A DNA stretch of 64,000 bases. It comes from Glycomyces sp. TRM65418 (GTDB lineage Bacteria > Actinomycetota > Actinomycetes > Mycobacteriales > Micromonosporaceae). The stretch is from NCBI RefSeq assembly GCF_019710475.1, contig NZ_JAJFAX010000006.1:186001-250000 (forward strand), given 5' to 3'. Under the pieces are notes generated by a model, which was not told the DNA's origin, made no database searches, and worked only from the letters and a program-made list of their open reading frames with translations. Both the position numbers and the translations under genes were made by a program. Of the stretch, positions 35,212 through 42,717 are shown in pieces (positions within the stretch are counted from its first letter, which is position 1; each line of letters begins with the position of its first letter).

Positions 35212-36444
35212 TTATTCCGGGTTGAGGAAGTCGGTGCCGAATACCTGGTCGAGCGTTTCGGCGCCGGTAGTGATGACTGGGCGGAGTTGACGGCGGTAGA
35301 CGGTGCGGGTGGTCGTGGTGCTGGCGTGTCCGAGCAGGTCGGCGATGGTCTCGATCGGGGCGCCGAGGTCGGACAGGATCGAGGTGAACGATTGCCGTGT
35401 CTCGCGTGGAGCCCACTCGTTGGCAAGTCCGGCTCTGACGACGACAGCACGGAACTGGTCGCGGATCACCTGTGCTTTCTCCGGTGTGTCGTAGCGGGTG
35501 CCGAAGACGTATTCGATGTCTTCGGATTTCCAGCCGTGCTCGGCCCGAATCTGGCGCTGTTCTGTGCGGTGCTTGGTCAAGGTGGCGATGACGTACCGGG
35601 GGAGCGCGACAGTGCGCCTGCTCTTAGGGGTCTTGGTGTCGCCGCCGCCTCGGACCGAGTGCCAGACTTCCACATGCGCCGGCAGGTCCTTGTCGTGCAC
35701 GGTGCCGCACGAGCAGAGCACGCCCCGGACCGGGTTGAGATGCGTGTGGCGCCAGGTGAGGGGACGGGCTTCCTCGGGCCGGACGCCGGTCAGCAGCGTC
35801 AACGCCAGATAGGCGTGGATGGGATGGCCCATGCTCGCGCGCAGCACCGCCTGGTCCTGGTCGAGCGTGAACGCCTTACTCGGTCGGCCTTCGGTGCCGC
35901 GCGGGGCGTCAGCGAGATCGGCGACGTTGTCCCGGACGTGCCCGTGGGCCTGGGCGAGTTTGATGACCCGACGCAGGGTCCCCAGCCGTTTTCTGATCGA
36001 GGTGGTGGCCAGGACCGCGGTCATGGTCTGGAGCCAGACCTCAACGTCCTCGGTCGTGAGCTTCTTGAGCCTGGTACGGCCCAGCCCGGGAACGATCCAC
36101 TTCCTGGCAATGCAGCGCAGCTCCTCGACCGTGCCCTTCGCCAAGGTGCTGGAAGCCAAATGCTCCAACCAATCTTGAGCGGCATCCGCGACGGTGTACC
36201 GGTTCCCGACATCCCTGCCCGCCTCTACCTCTTCCAGAAGCTCGTCGAGCTTCGCCGAGGCCTTCCGATAGTCCCGGTCCCGAACACTCCGCCGGATCCG
36301 ACGCGCCTGCTGGTCGGTCCCGAGCGAGACCGAACCGACCCAGCAGTTGTTGGTCCTGTCGAAATACAACGAACCCGCCCCGTTCGGTGCTCGCTTCCGT
36401 GAGCGGACACGAGACGAACGCTGAGGATTAGCCACCGTGGCCAC
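35212..36444 (-). CDS. int: tyrosine site-specific integrase of the tRNA-Leu island
   Basis: 410 residues. An AP2-like N-terminal arm-binding part (GSLYFDRTNNCWVGSVSLG), a SAM-like core-binding domain (about 60-170), then the catalytic domain with Arg in LLTGVRPEEARPLTW, the box II segment EWAPRETRQSFTSIL, and LLGHASTTTTRTVYRRQ carrying the conserved His and nucleophilic Tyr. It reads toward the tRNA about 500 bp from attL, the standard position for actinobacterial integrative elements. No excisionase gene is recognised nearby. Confidence 0.93.
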   Translation of the reverse strand: MATVANPQRSSRVRSRKRAPNGAGSLYFDRTNNCWVGSVSLGTDQQARRIRRSVRDRDYRKASAKLDELLEEVEAGRDVGNRYTVADAAQDWLEHLASSTLAKGTVEELRCIARKWIVPGLGRTRLKKLTTEDVEVWLQTMTAVLATTSIRKRLGTLRRVIKLAQAHGHVRDNVADLADAPRGTEGRPSKAFTLDQDQAVLRASMGHPIHAYLALTLLTGVRPEEARPLTWRHTHLNPVRGVLCSCGTVHDKDLPAHVEVWHSVRGGGDTKTPKSRRTVALPRYVIATLTKHRTEQRQIRAEHGWKSEDIEYVFGTRYDTPEKAQVIRDQFRAVVVRAGLANEWAPRETRQSFTSILSDLGAPIETIADLLGHASTTTTRTVYRRQLRPVITTGAETLDQVFGTDFLNPE

Positions 36445-36837
36445 CTCCCGACTGCCCTCTGAGAACCTTTAACAGGAGGTACCCGGATCCTGGACAGCCT
36501 CCCGCCGGGACCCGTCCAGATGCCGGGTTGGTCCGCGCGCCTGTGCGGACTCCCCGTCTCAAGGCTTTGAAATGAGTCCGGCAACCTCGCCCCCGATATC
36601 GACGACCTCGACGAAATCCGCGAGAACTACCGCAGCGCTGTGATGTGGCCTGCAGAAAACTGGCCGACCACTATACTGAAACCGGCGACGTTGTCAAAGC
36701 CGCCAAGTACAGTGCCATTGTTCCCCGGTTAGCGGGAGCCGGTCGTGTTTGCGTATACCACCATTGCGGCATTGCTATTTTATGACAAGATAACCACTTC
36801 TGCACCCTGTGGGCAAAGGGCGAGAAATGAGGAAAAC
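36445..36837. other. gene-free stretch with coding-like remnants
   Basis: No intact gene. On the plus strand, about 36590-36650 reads DIDDLDEIRENYRSAV in one frame and about 36652-36735 reads CRKLADHYTETGDVVKAAKYSAIVPRLAGAG in another, which looks like a frameshifted C-terminus of a helical protein. GC content drops sharply toward 36840, where the foreign nuclease gene begins. Confidence 0.35.
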
Positions 36838-38130
36838 ATGTCGGAAACCGCGATAAGTCTCTCGGATATTCCGGAAGGTGTCGAGCTTGAAGACTACATG
36901 GCCGCGCTCTTTCAGGCATCTGGCTACTTCGTAGAAAAGAGTCTGGTGAAGTCTGACCCAGCAGACCTTCTTGAACTCGACATATTCGCAACACATTACG
37001 AAGACGATCAGATATTCCGTCGTCTCATTGAGGTAAAAGGAGGGAAATGGGGATACTCCGATCTCTTTAAAGTTCTCGGATGGATGAAATATTTGAACCT
37101 GGAGCATGGCTCGTTCCTTGTATCTAAATGGAACGGTCGACAAGAAGCTCCTCGCCACATGAAAGATTTCGGATTGGATGTGATCGCATTCGAAGACTTC
37201 GGCGTGGCCCCAGATCTCTTCGAGTCCAGTGGCTATGGATCGATCCATGGAACCGAGCTTCTCGATATCTGGCGACATTCGTACAGCGTAGAGCGCAAAC
37301 TCGTTGAGACCAACCTTATCAAATCTCGACAAGGATCGCCTGGAGCAAGCGAAGCTAACGAGTACTACAAGCTAATAAACCATGGTACGTTCTTTGCTAC
37401 CAGCCCGGAAGAGTCGCTTCTAATGCTCTATGGTGCCTATAAAAGCCATCCCAGGCTGACGTTGGGCTATGCCATGGAGCTTGATGGTGGCACATTTGAC
37501 GCGAATGCTGCATCAACAGTCAGTCAAAGCCTTTGGAATGCGCTTTACAAGGGCATGCATTTCGACCTCCAGGCATCCATGTATTTCGAACACCGCGCAA
37601 GAATTTCAATCATTAAAGCAGCGGTTGACTATGTTATTGAAAACCGGGAAGAAGGAGGATACTTGCTGAATAAAGATGGAAGCATCGAGTGGCGCGGAAT
37701 TCTCTACCAAACTCTTCCTTCGTCGTTTCATGACGGAGTTGAATGGCTGCGCGCGCAATCCAACTTCCAACGGTTTCCGATATTCTGGCAGCAGTTCATG
37801 TGGAGTTGGGGAGGCTTTTATCTCGAGAATCTAAAGGATCGCGAGTTCGACATGATGGGGCGATGCGCTGGCCTCACGAAAGATGAAGTTCAGGTAGCAC
37901 TGGAGGCTTTCGACCGTTTCTTCCCGACTGGCGAATGGATCGTCAAGCGAGGTTCCACTGATCTTCGTACGGTTAACATGACGCCAGTCGTGTTTCAAGG
38001 TATTGGAGCCCACCGTCGACGCGTTGAATATGGTCTTGAGGGCGGATTCTCGCGCATTGAGCATTCTTCGATCTACACTCCGGCGGACCTGACGCTCCGC
38101 AACAATTGTACAGTGAATTTTTTGTCCTAG
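36838..38130 (+). CDS. PD-(D/E)xK nuclease-like protein, candidate defence gene
   Basis: 430 residues. The first 120 look like a restriction-endonuclease fold: EDYMAALFQASGYFVEKS (helix), DLLELDIFATHYEDD with Asp48, and RRLIEVKGGKWGYSDLFKVLGWMKYL with Glu65-Val-Lys67, giving the D...ExK catalytic set of Mrr/PD-(D/E)xK enzymes. The remainder is rich in aromatics and unassigned. GC is visibly far below the surroundings and rare A/T-ending codons are common, indicating recent transfer. ATG 36838 has ATGAGGA upstream. It lies alone behind the integrase with no methyltransferase, so a type IV-like or abortive nuclease is more likely than a classical restriction-modification system. I do not recognise the specific family. 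Confidence 0.7.
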   Translation: MSETAISLSDIPEGVELEDYMAALFQASGYFVEKSLVKSDPADLLELDIFATHYEDDQIFRRLIEVKGGKWGYSDLFKVLGWMKYLNLEHGSFLVSKWNGRQEAPRHMKDFGLDVIAFEDFGVAPDLFESSGYGSIHGTELLDIWRHSYSVERKLVETNLIKSRQGSPGASEANEYYKLINHGTFFATSPEESLLMLYGAYKSHPRLTLGYAMELDGGTFDANAASTVSQSLWNALYKGMHFDLQASMYFEHRARISIIKAAVDYVIENREEGGYLLNKDGSIEWRGILYQTLPSSFHDGVEWLRAQSNFQRFPIFWQQFMWSWGGFYLENLKDREFDMMGRCAGLTKDEVQVALEAFDRFFPTGEWIVKRGSTDLRTVNMTPVVFQGIGAHRRRVEYGLEGGFSRIEHSSIYTPADLTLRNNCTVNFLS

Positions 38131-38197
38131 AGTTAAATCAGATCCGCCGAGTGTCAGTCATCTATTCGCGATTCTTTTATCCCTACCGAGGAAACAG

Positions 38198-38693
38198 TCA
38201 CGAAGTAAGTTCCGGGCAATACCAGTTGATAAGGGTTCGTGTAAGTTGTTCGCCACGAATGGCAACTGCATCAATATCTTGGGGCCTCATGCCTGCGAAG
38301 TTTGTAGGGCACTCGCAGACTTGGGCTCGTGGCACCAAGTCATGCAGGGCAACCGGCAAATGTCTGTCGCGCATGCCAAGGTAGGCGTGCACGAATTCCT
38401 TGATCTGCCCGGACGCTCCGATCTCGTGCAATCGGCGGCGTTGCTGGATCCGGTGAACATCGACAGCGGTGGGACATCGACTGATTCTTCCTGGTCTCGC
38501 CGGTGACGGCTTCGCCGATGATGTCCCAGAAAGAGCCCCGGGGCCGGGCGGCGAGGTTGATGTCCGGGCCGGTTACTGTCGTTCCGGTCCGAGATCAGGG
38601 CCAAACCGCCGTGTCGGGGATGACGATCTGCGCCAGAGTGGGGTCGGGGTTCCGTGGGTAATCGCGTAGGTAGAGCAGGGCTAACTCAGTCAT
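38198..38693 (-). pseudogene. decayed gene downstream of EACC1
   Basis: Starts at ATG 38693 (MTELALLYLRDYPRNPDPTL), hits an in-frame TGA after 32 codons (38595), continues coherently in the same frame (DINLAARPRGSFWDIIGEAVTGE) and then shifts frame near 38470 into KEFVHAYLGMRDRHLPVALHDL, ending at TGA 38198. Before the IS inserted at 38695 its ATG overlapped the EACC1 stop (ATGACTGA), so the two were translationally coupled. The product is unrecognised; probably the third component of the EACC1 locus. Confidence 0.55.
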
Positions 38694-38694
38694 T

Positions 38695-39610
38695 GAACCT
38701 CTTTCATCGTGATCGCCGGTCGTATTCGATGAGCACGCTGACGGCTTTGGCGATCTGAGTGATCTGGTGTGGGTCGCAGCGAACGCGGTCGAACACACCC
38801 TATTGCTTGAGCTGCGCGAAAGCGCGCTCGCCGGGCCCGCGCAGCCTGGCATGGAGCCGGTTCTGCTCCTTCTGCCAGGCCGGTTTGCCTCGGCCCCAGA
38901 ACGGCGTGACCACGGTTTCGTCATCGAGGCCGCGGTAGCCCTTGTCGCCCAACGCGAACAGACCCGATTCGCGGATGAACCTGGGCAGCAGCCAGATCCT
39001 GGCGGCGGCGGTGTCGTGGATCGATCCGCGCATCGCACCTGAGACCCACAGCAGTTCCCCGGTCGGCGAGGCGATGGCCTGGAGATTCATGCCGTGATGC
39101 CGGTGCTTGCCGGAGTAGCAGGGCCGGTCGAGCCGATGGCGCTGCATGCGGATGAGCGTGCCGTCGAGAATCACGAACGCCCAGCCGGCGCGCTTCGCCC
39201 GCCGCAGTGCCTCACGCAACCCCGGTCGCCTTGGCCGCGAGCAGACCGATGGTCTCGCGGACCCGGCGCCAGGCGGTGGCCTCCGAGATACCGAAACCGG
39301 CCGCCAGGGCCCGCAGACGCTCGCCTTTGTGCAGATAGGCCAAGGTCAGCAGGGCCTGGTCGCCGGGTGCGAGGCGGCGCCATCGCGAACGGATGGTTTT
39401 GCGGTGGGTGCGGATGAGGGCCGACACGCGGGTCAGGGTGGCTGTCGACAGCGGCAGTGCCGCAGGGTAGAAAAGCACTGAGGCTCCTGGTGGAGGTCAC
39501 GGTAGAGGTAGCACCTGCCGTTCTACCAGGAGCTTCTTCCGTGCCCATCAGGCACTCTCCCTGCAAACCACCTGCAGCGCAACACCACTCACTCAGGGTG
39601 CAAGAGGTTC
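38695..39610 (-). mobile_element. IS5-family insertion sequence (decayed), 916 bp
   Basis: Ends GAACCTCTTTCATC (38695-38708) and the inverted GAACCTCTTGCACC (39597-39610). The 3-bp duplication ATT flanks both sides (38692-38694, 39611-39613). Same IS type as the intact copy at 46720-47598. It sits exactly in the last codons of the EACC1 gene. Confidence 0.85.
38704..39478 (-). pseudogene. IS5-family transposase, inactivated
   Basis: Homologous along its length to the intact transposase at 46729-47502. The N-terminal HTH part (LFYPAALPLSTATLTRVSALIR...ISEATAWRRVRETIGLLAA) ends at a frameshift near 39215. The DDE part continues in another frame (VILDGTLIRMQRHRLDRPCYSGKHRHHG...GDKGYRGLDDETVVTPF), and an in-frame TAG replaces a Trp codon after AQLKQ before the final GVFDRVRCDPHQITQIAKAV. 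Non-functional unless supplied in trans. Confidence 0.85.
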
Positions 39611-39949
39611 ATTGGCAACAGCGTCAAGAACCTGCTTGAGGACAGGTGCAATGTCGTCGACCGTCGCGAGGTCGAACTCGACTTTCAGCTCTGGAGTTTC
39701 GATGGTGAGATGTGCGGTAGTGCGACGGGACTTGACCCAGGCAACTAGCGATGTTGCGAGAACCGTCCCGGCCCCGCCGGCTCCGAGCGCAACCACGAGC
39801 GCATCTGTCACAGCACCGAGTTCGGTGGATCCAGGCATGGCGCCCAGCAACCTGACTCTGCCCCGCAACTCCTGCTCATCGCCGAGCCACGCATAGAGGG
39901 CACGCAACTGGTCACCGTTGTCGTCGTTGATGCTGATCCGTACAGTCAT
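39593..39949 (-). CDS. EACC1-type effector-associated constant component
   Basis: 118 residues. N-terminal beta strands (TVRISINDDNGDQLRALYAWLGDEQELRGRVRLLG), a glycine-rich hydrophobic helix (DALVVALGAGGAGTVLATSLVAWVKSRR) and a final strand pair (TTAHLTIETPELKVEFD). This is the layout of the EACC1 family, small proteins that accompany effectors such as caspases in actinobacterial NTPase and conflict systems (established from comparative genomics; the biochemistry is unknown). The last residues EPLAP are encoded by the inserted IS end; the original ended AVAND. The start at 39949 (MTVRIS) fits the family. A caspase gene lies divergently at 42718. Confidence 0.75.
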   Translation of the reverse strand: MTVRISINDDNGDQLRALYAWLGDEQELRGRVRLLGAMPGSTELGAVTDALVVALGAGGAGTVLATSLVAWVKSRRTTAHLTIETPELKVEFDLATVDDIAPVLKQVLDAVANEPLAP

Positions 39950-40140
39950 AGTGATGCTCCGGGAGAGTTGCTCTGCGGTGCGGCTGGATCGATTAACCGA
40001 TCGAGGACTTCCAATGGTCGTGCAGTCTTGCATAATGCCGAACCTGAGATGTCAACAGGCCCATGCCATAATCAATTTCGGAACAAGACCGTCATTAACG
40101 ACTTTTCGCCCATGTTCATCCGCGCCTCAGCAGCCTGCGT

Positions 40141-40286
40141 TCAAGACGGACACTGTGCAGAAACCATCGATCCCGAACTCGGCCGTTTTAGCCTCGCCCT
40201 GTCTATATCATCAGCCGGCGTGATCACGGACTCGCTGGTCCCGGATCGACCCCTCAAGGGACAACCAGGCCAGTGCCGTTGGGCTA
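40141..40286 (-). pseudogene. 3-prime part of a small ORF split by two IS elements
   Basis: If both IS elements (40287-42544) and one TA are removed, the minus-strand frame beginning at ATG 42697 (MFDRKSGLRGWKGHW) reads without interruption across the junction into AQRHWPGCPLRGRSG and ends at TGA 40141. The other half is 42545-42697. About 98 codons; the product is unrecognised and may be fortuitous. Confidence 0.35.
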
Positions 40287-41192
40287 GGGCCTGTCCTGTG
40301 AATGGTTGTAGTTGAGGCACAATCGTGTTGTGCCTGGTCGTGGTGAGTTGACCGAAGCCGCTTGGCGGCAGATCGAGCCGCTGCTGCCCGCCAATGGCGG
40401 CCGTGGCGGGCAGTGGAGTGATCACCGCACGGTGATCAACGCGATCTTGTGGAAGCTGCGGACCGGGGCGCCCTGACGTGACCTGCCTGAGCGGTACGGG
40501 TCGTGGAAGACCGCGCATGAGCGGCTGCGGCGGTGGACTGCGGACGGCACTTGGGACAAGATCTTCGCCGCCGCGCAGGTCAGGGACGACGGGATCCCGG
40601 TGGAGTGGACGGTCAGCGTCGACTCCTCCATCGTGCGAGCCCACCAGCATGCCGCAGGGGCCCGCAAAAAAGGGGCACCAGCGGTGTAACCGGTGAGGCG
40701 CTGGGGCGCTCGCGGGGCGGGTGGTCGACCAAGATCCACCTCGCGGTCGACGGGCGCGGCCTACCGCTGTCAATCCTGATCACGCCCGGGCAGGCCGGGG
40801 ACAACCCGATGCTGTTGCCGGTGCTGGATGCCATCCGCGTCCACGGCGGCAGGCCTGGTCGGCCGCGCAAGCGCCCCGACCTGCTGCTGGCCGACAAGGG
40901 CTACGCGCACGATTCGACCCGGGTCCGGTTGCGCAGGCGTCGGATTGCTCATGTGATTCCCGAACGGATCGACCAGGTCGAGCGCCGTCGACGCCGGGGG
41001 CGCACCGGTGGCCGCCCGCCGCGCTTCGACCGCGAGGCCTACCGACGGCGCAATGTCGTCGAGCGGTGCTTCAACCGGCTCAAACAGTGGCGGGACCTGG
41101 CCACCCGCTATGCGAAACGGGCGGCCATCTACCGCGCGAGCCTGGTCATCGCCGCACCCATGATCTGGCTCAACGATTCACAGGACAGGCCC
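40287..41192 (+). mobile_element. IS5-family (IS427-group) insertion sequence, 906 bp
   Basis: 22-bp terminal inverted repeats at 40287-40308 and 41171-41192 differ at one base. Flanked by TA on both sides (40285-40286, 41193-41194); the right TA is shared with the next IS. Carries a frameshift-type two-frame transposase. Confidence 0.92.
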
Positions 41193-41195
41193 TAA
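40330..41195 (+). pseudogene. IS427-group transposase, TGA-interrupted
   Basis: Frame A starts at GTG 40330 (VPGRGELTEAAWRQIEPLLP). At 40474 it has TGA where the family has the Trp of GAPWRDLPERYG. It continues in frame to the A6G run at 40666-40671, the usual programmed frameshift site of this group. Frame B (GRSRGGWSTKIHLAVDGRGLPLSILITPGQ...LLADKGYAHDSTRVRLRRR...NVVERCFNRLKQWRDLATRYAK) completes the DDE domain. The TGA should make it inactive; frame B itself is intact. Confidence 0.85.
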
Positions 41196-42544
41196 GTGTT
41201 GTCCCGTAAGTGTGTTGCGGGTGTACGTCGTCGTGCCGGGGCGTAGGTGTCAGCCTACCAGGGTGAGGTTGTAGAGCCGGGCGATGCCGGCCATGGCGTC
41301 GGCCGAACCGTCGCCGCGAAGGCGGCAGTCGCGCAGCACTTTCCAGACCTTGAGCTTCGCGAAGGTGTGCTCGATGCGGGCGCGGACGTGTCGATGAGAG
41401 GCGTTATGGGCCTCCTTCCACTCGGTCAGCGGCTCATCCTTGTGCCTGCGGCGGTGCGGGATGACCGCTCGTGTGCCGCGATAGCCGCCATCGGCGATCA
41501 CGGTCGCGGTCCGGGTGGTCTCGTCGACGCCGGACTCGCCGAATGCCTTCGAGTCGTTGCGGTTGCCCGGCAGCGGAGTGCCGAGGGCGACGATGAGCAG
41601 GGTGTCGGCGTGTATGACGACCTGGTGGTTGGTGGAGTAGCGGTAGTTCTTCGACTTCGCCGCGACGGTGTGGTCCCTGGTGGGGACTAGGGTGCCGTCG
41701 ACGATGAGGACCGTTTCGGGGGCGTAGCGTTTCCTGGGTCGGAGGGCGAGCTTGGGGCCGAGGTCGTCGATGATCCGGTCGGCGGCTGATTTCGAGGTGC
41801 CGAACAGAGCCGCGATCTGGCGCATGGTCAGGTTCGTGCGCCAATAGGCGGCGACCAGCAGCACCCGGGTTTCGAAGGCGAGCTTCCAGGGTCGGCCCTT
41901 GAGCGCGGGGTCGGCGCCCTCGGTGCGCAGTTGCCGGACGAGCTTGGTGAACTGCCGCGCGGTCAGCCCGCTGAACAGCTCGACCATCTTGTCGTCCGCT
42001 GCACTGATCACACTCACCACTTGGACATACTTCCATGCAGCCCAAGAGGATCGAGACTCAGTCGCTAAATCGCAGGAGCGCAGACGCGGGCCACGTAACA
42101 TTGCCGCCATGGAGCTTCCAGTCGCCGGAACCTTGCACCATGTCGAGCTGTGGGTTCCTGATCTCAATCGGGCTGTCGACTCCTTCGGGTGGCTGCTGGA
42201 ACGCCTCGGCTACGCACGGCACCAGGAGTGGTCGGCAGGACGCAGTTGGCGGCTTGGCCCCACCTACCTGGTAGTGGAGCAGTCTCGGGCACAGACGGGC
42301 AGGCGACACGACCGATGCGCGCCAGGACTGAACCACCTGGCTTTCCACGTCGGGAATGACACCGAAGTTGAACGGCTGGTCGACGAGGGCAAAGAACACG
42401 GCTGGACGCTGCTGTTCGCCGACCGACACCCGTTCGCTGGAGGCGACAACCACTATGCGGCGTACCTCGAAAATCCGGACGGCTTCGAGGTCGAGCTCGT
42501 AGCCGTATCCTTCAAGTTATCGAGAAACCTTACGGGACAACGCT
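41195..42544 (-). mobile_element. IS5-family element, 1350 bp, with an internal VOC gene
   Basis: Ends AGTGTTGTCCCGTAAG (41195-41210) and its inverted partner AGCGTTGTCCCGTAAG (42529-42544, minus strand), with TA on both sides. The related intact IS at 51169-52045 has ends with the same TTGTCCCGT core but is only 877 bp. Here about 470 extra bases lie between the transposase start and the right end, and they hold a complete VOC-family gene. No other right end is seen near 42020-42060. Confidence 0.75.
41250..42017 (-). CDS. IS5-family transposase (intact)
   Basis: 255 residues from GTG 42017 (SVISAADDKMVELFSGL). N-terminal HTH region (KLVRQLRTEGADPALKGRPWKLAFETRVLLVAAYWRTNLTMRQIAALFGTSKSAADRI) then a DDE domain with VLIVDGTLVPT (first Asp), VIADGGYRGTRAVIPHRR (second Asp) and ASHRHVRARIEHTFAKLKVW (Glu). 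Strongly similar to the copy at 51235-51999, so the start is placed to match it. Confidence 0.9.
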   Translation of the reverse strand: MSVISAADDKMVELFSGLTARQFTKLVRQLRTEGADPALKGRPWKLAFETRVLLVAAYWRTNLTMRQIAALFGTSKSAADRIIDDLGPKLALRPRKRYAPETVLIVDGTLVPTRDHTVAAKSKNYRYSTNHQVVIHADTLLIVALGTPLPGNRNDSKAFGESGVDETTRTATVIADGGYRGTRAVIPHRRRHKDEPLTEWKEAHNASHRHVRARIEHTFAKLKVWKVLRDCRLRGDGSADAMAGIARLYNLTLVG

Positions 42545-42555
42545 TAGGAGGTTGA
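42109..42555 (+). CDS. VOC-family protein carried within an IS
   Basis: 148 residues, glyoxalase/bleomycin-resistance fold: PVAGTLHHVELWVPDLNRAVDSFGWLLERLGY, a central APGLNHLAFHVGN strand and the C-terminal YLENPDGFEVELVAVS. The last residues (NLTGQRLGG) are read from the IS terminal repeat and the stop lies 9 bases outside it. A TAACAT -10 element (42096-42101) ends 7 bases before ATG 42109, so it has its own leaderless promoter divergent from the transposase. Possible role in detoxification or antibiotic resistance; the substrate is unknown. Confidence 0.75.
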   Translation: MELPVAGTLHHVELWVPDLNRAVDSFGWLLERLGYARHQEWSAGRSWRLGPTYLVVEQSRAQTGRRHDRCAPGLNHLAFHVGNDTEVERLVDEGKEHGWTLLFADRHPFAGGDNHYAAYLENPDGFEVELVAVSFKLSRNLTGQRLGG

Positions 42556-42697
42556 GGACATCAGGCTCCCGAATCGGCGCCCGTTGGCTCACATTGTGTT
42601 CGGCCAGTGTCATATCCTGGTGCTCTACTGCGGCCCCGGGAGTCACCTCGACCCAATGGCCCTTCCACCCCCGGAGACCTGATTTGCGGTCGAACAT
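42545..42697 (-). pseudogene. 5-prime part of the small ORF split by two IS elements
   Basis: Begins at ATG 42697 on the strand opposite the caspase and is cut at the TA target (42545-42546). Continuation is at 40141-40286. It reads GHWVEVTPGAAVEHQDMTLAEHN; no family recognised. Confidence 0.35.
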
Positions 42698-42717
42698 CAG
42701 CAAGACTGGAACTTCAA

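Noticed and set aside
38246-38506. Plus-strand ORF 38246-38506 as a gene
   Set aside because: The opposite strand gives coherent protein-like sequence continuing from the EACC1-coupled pseudogene.
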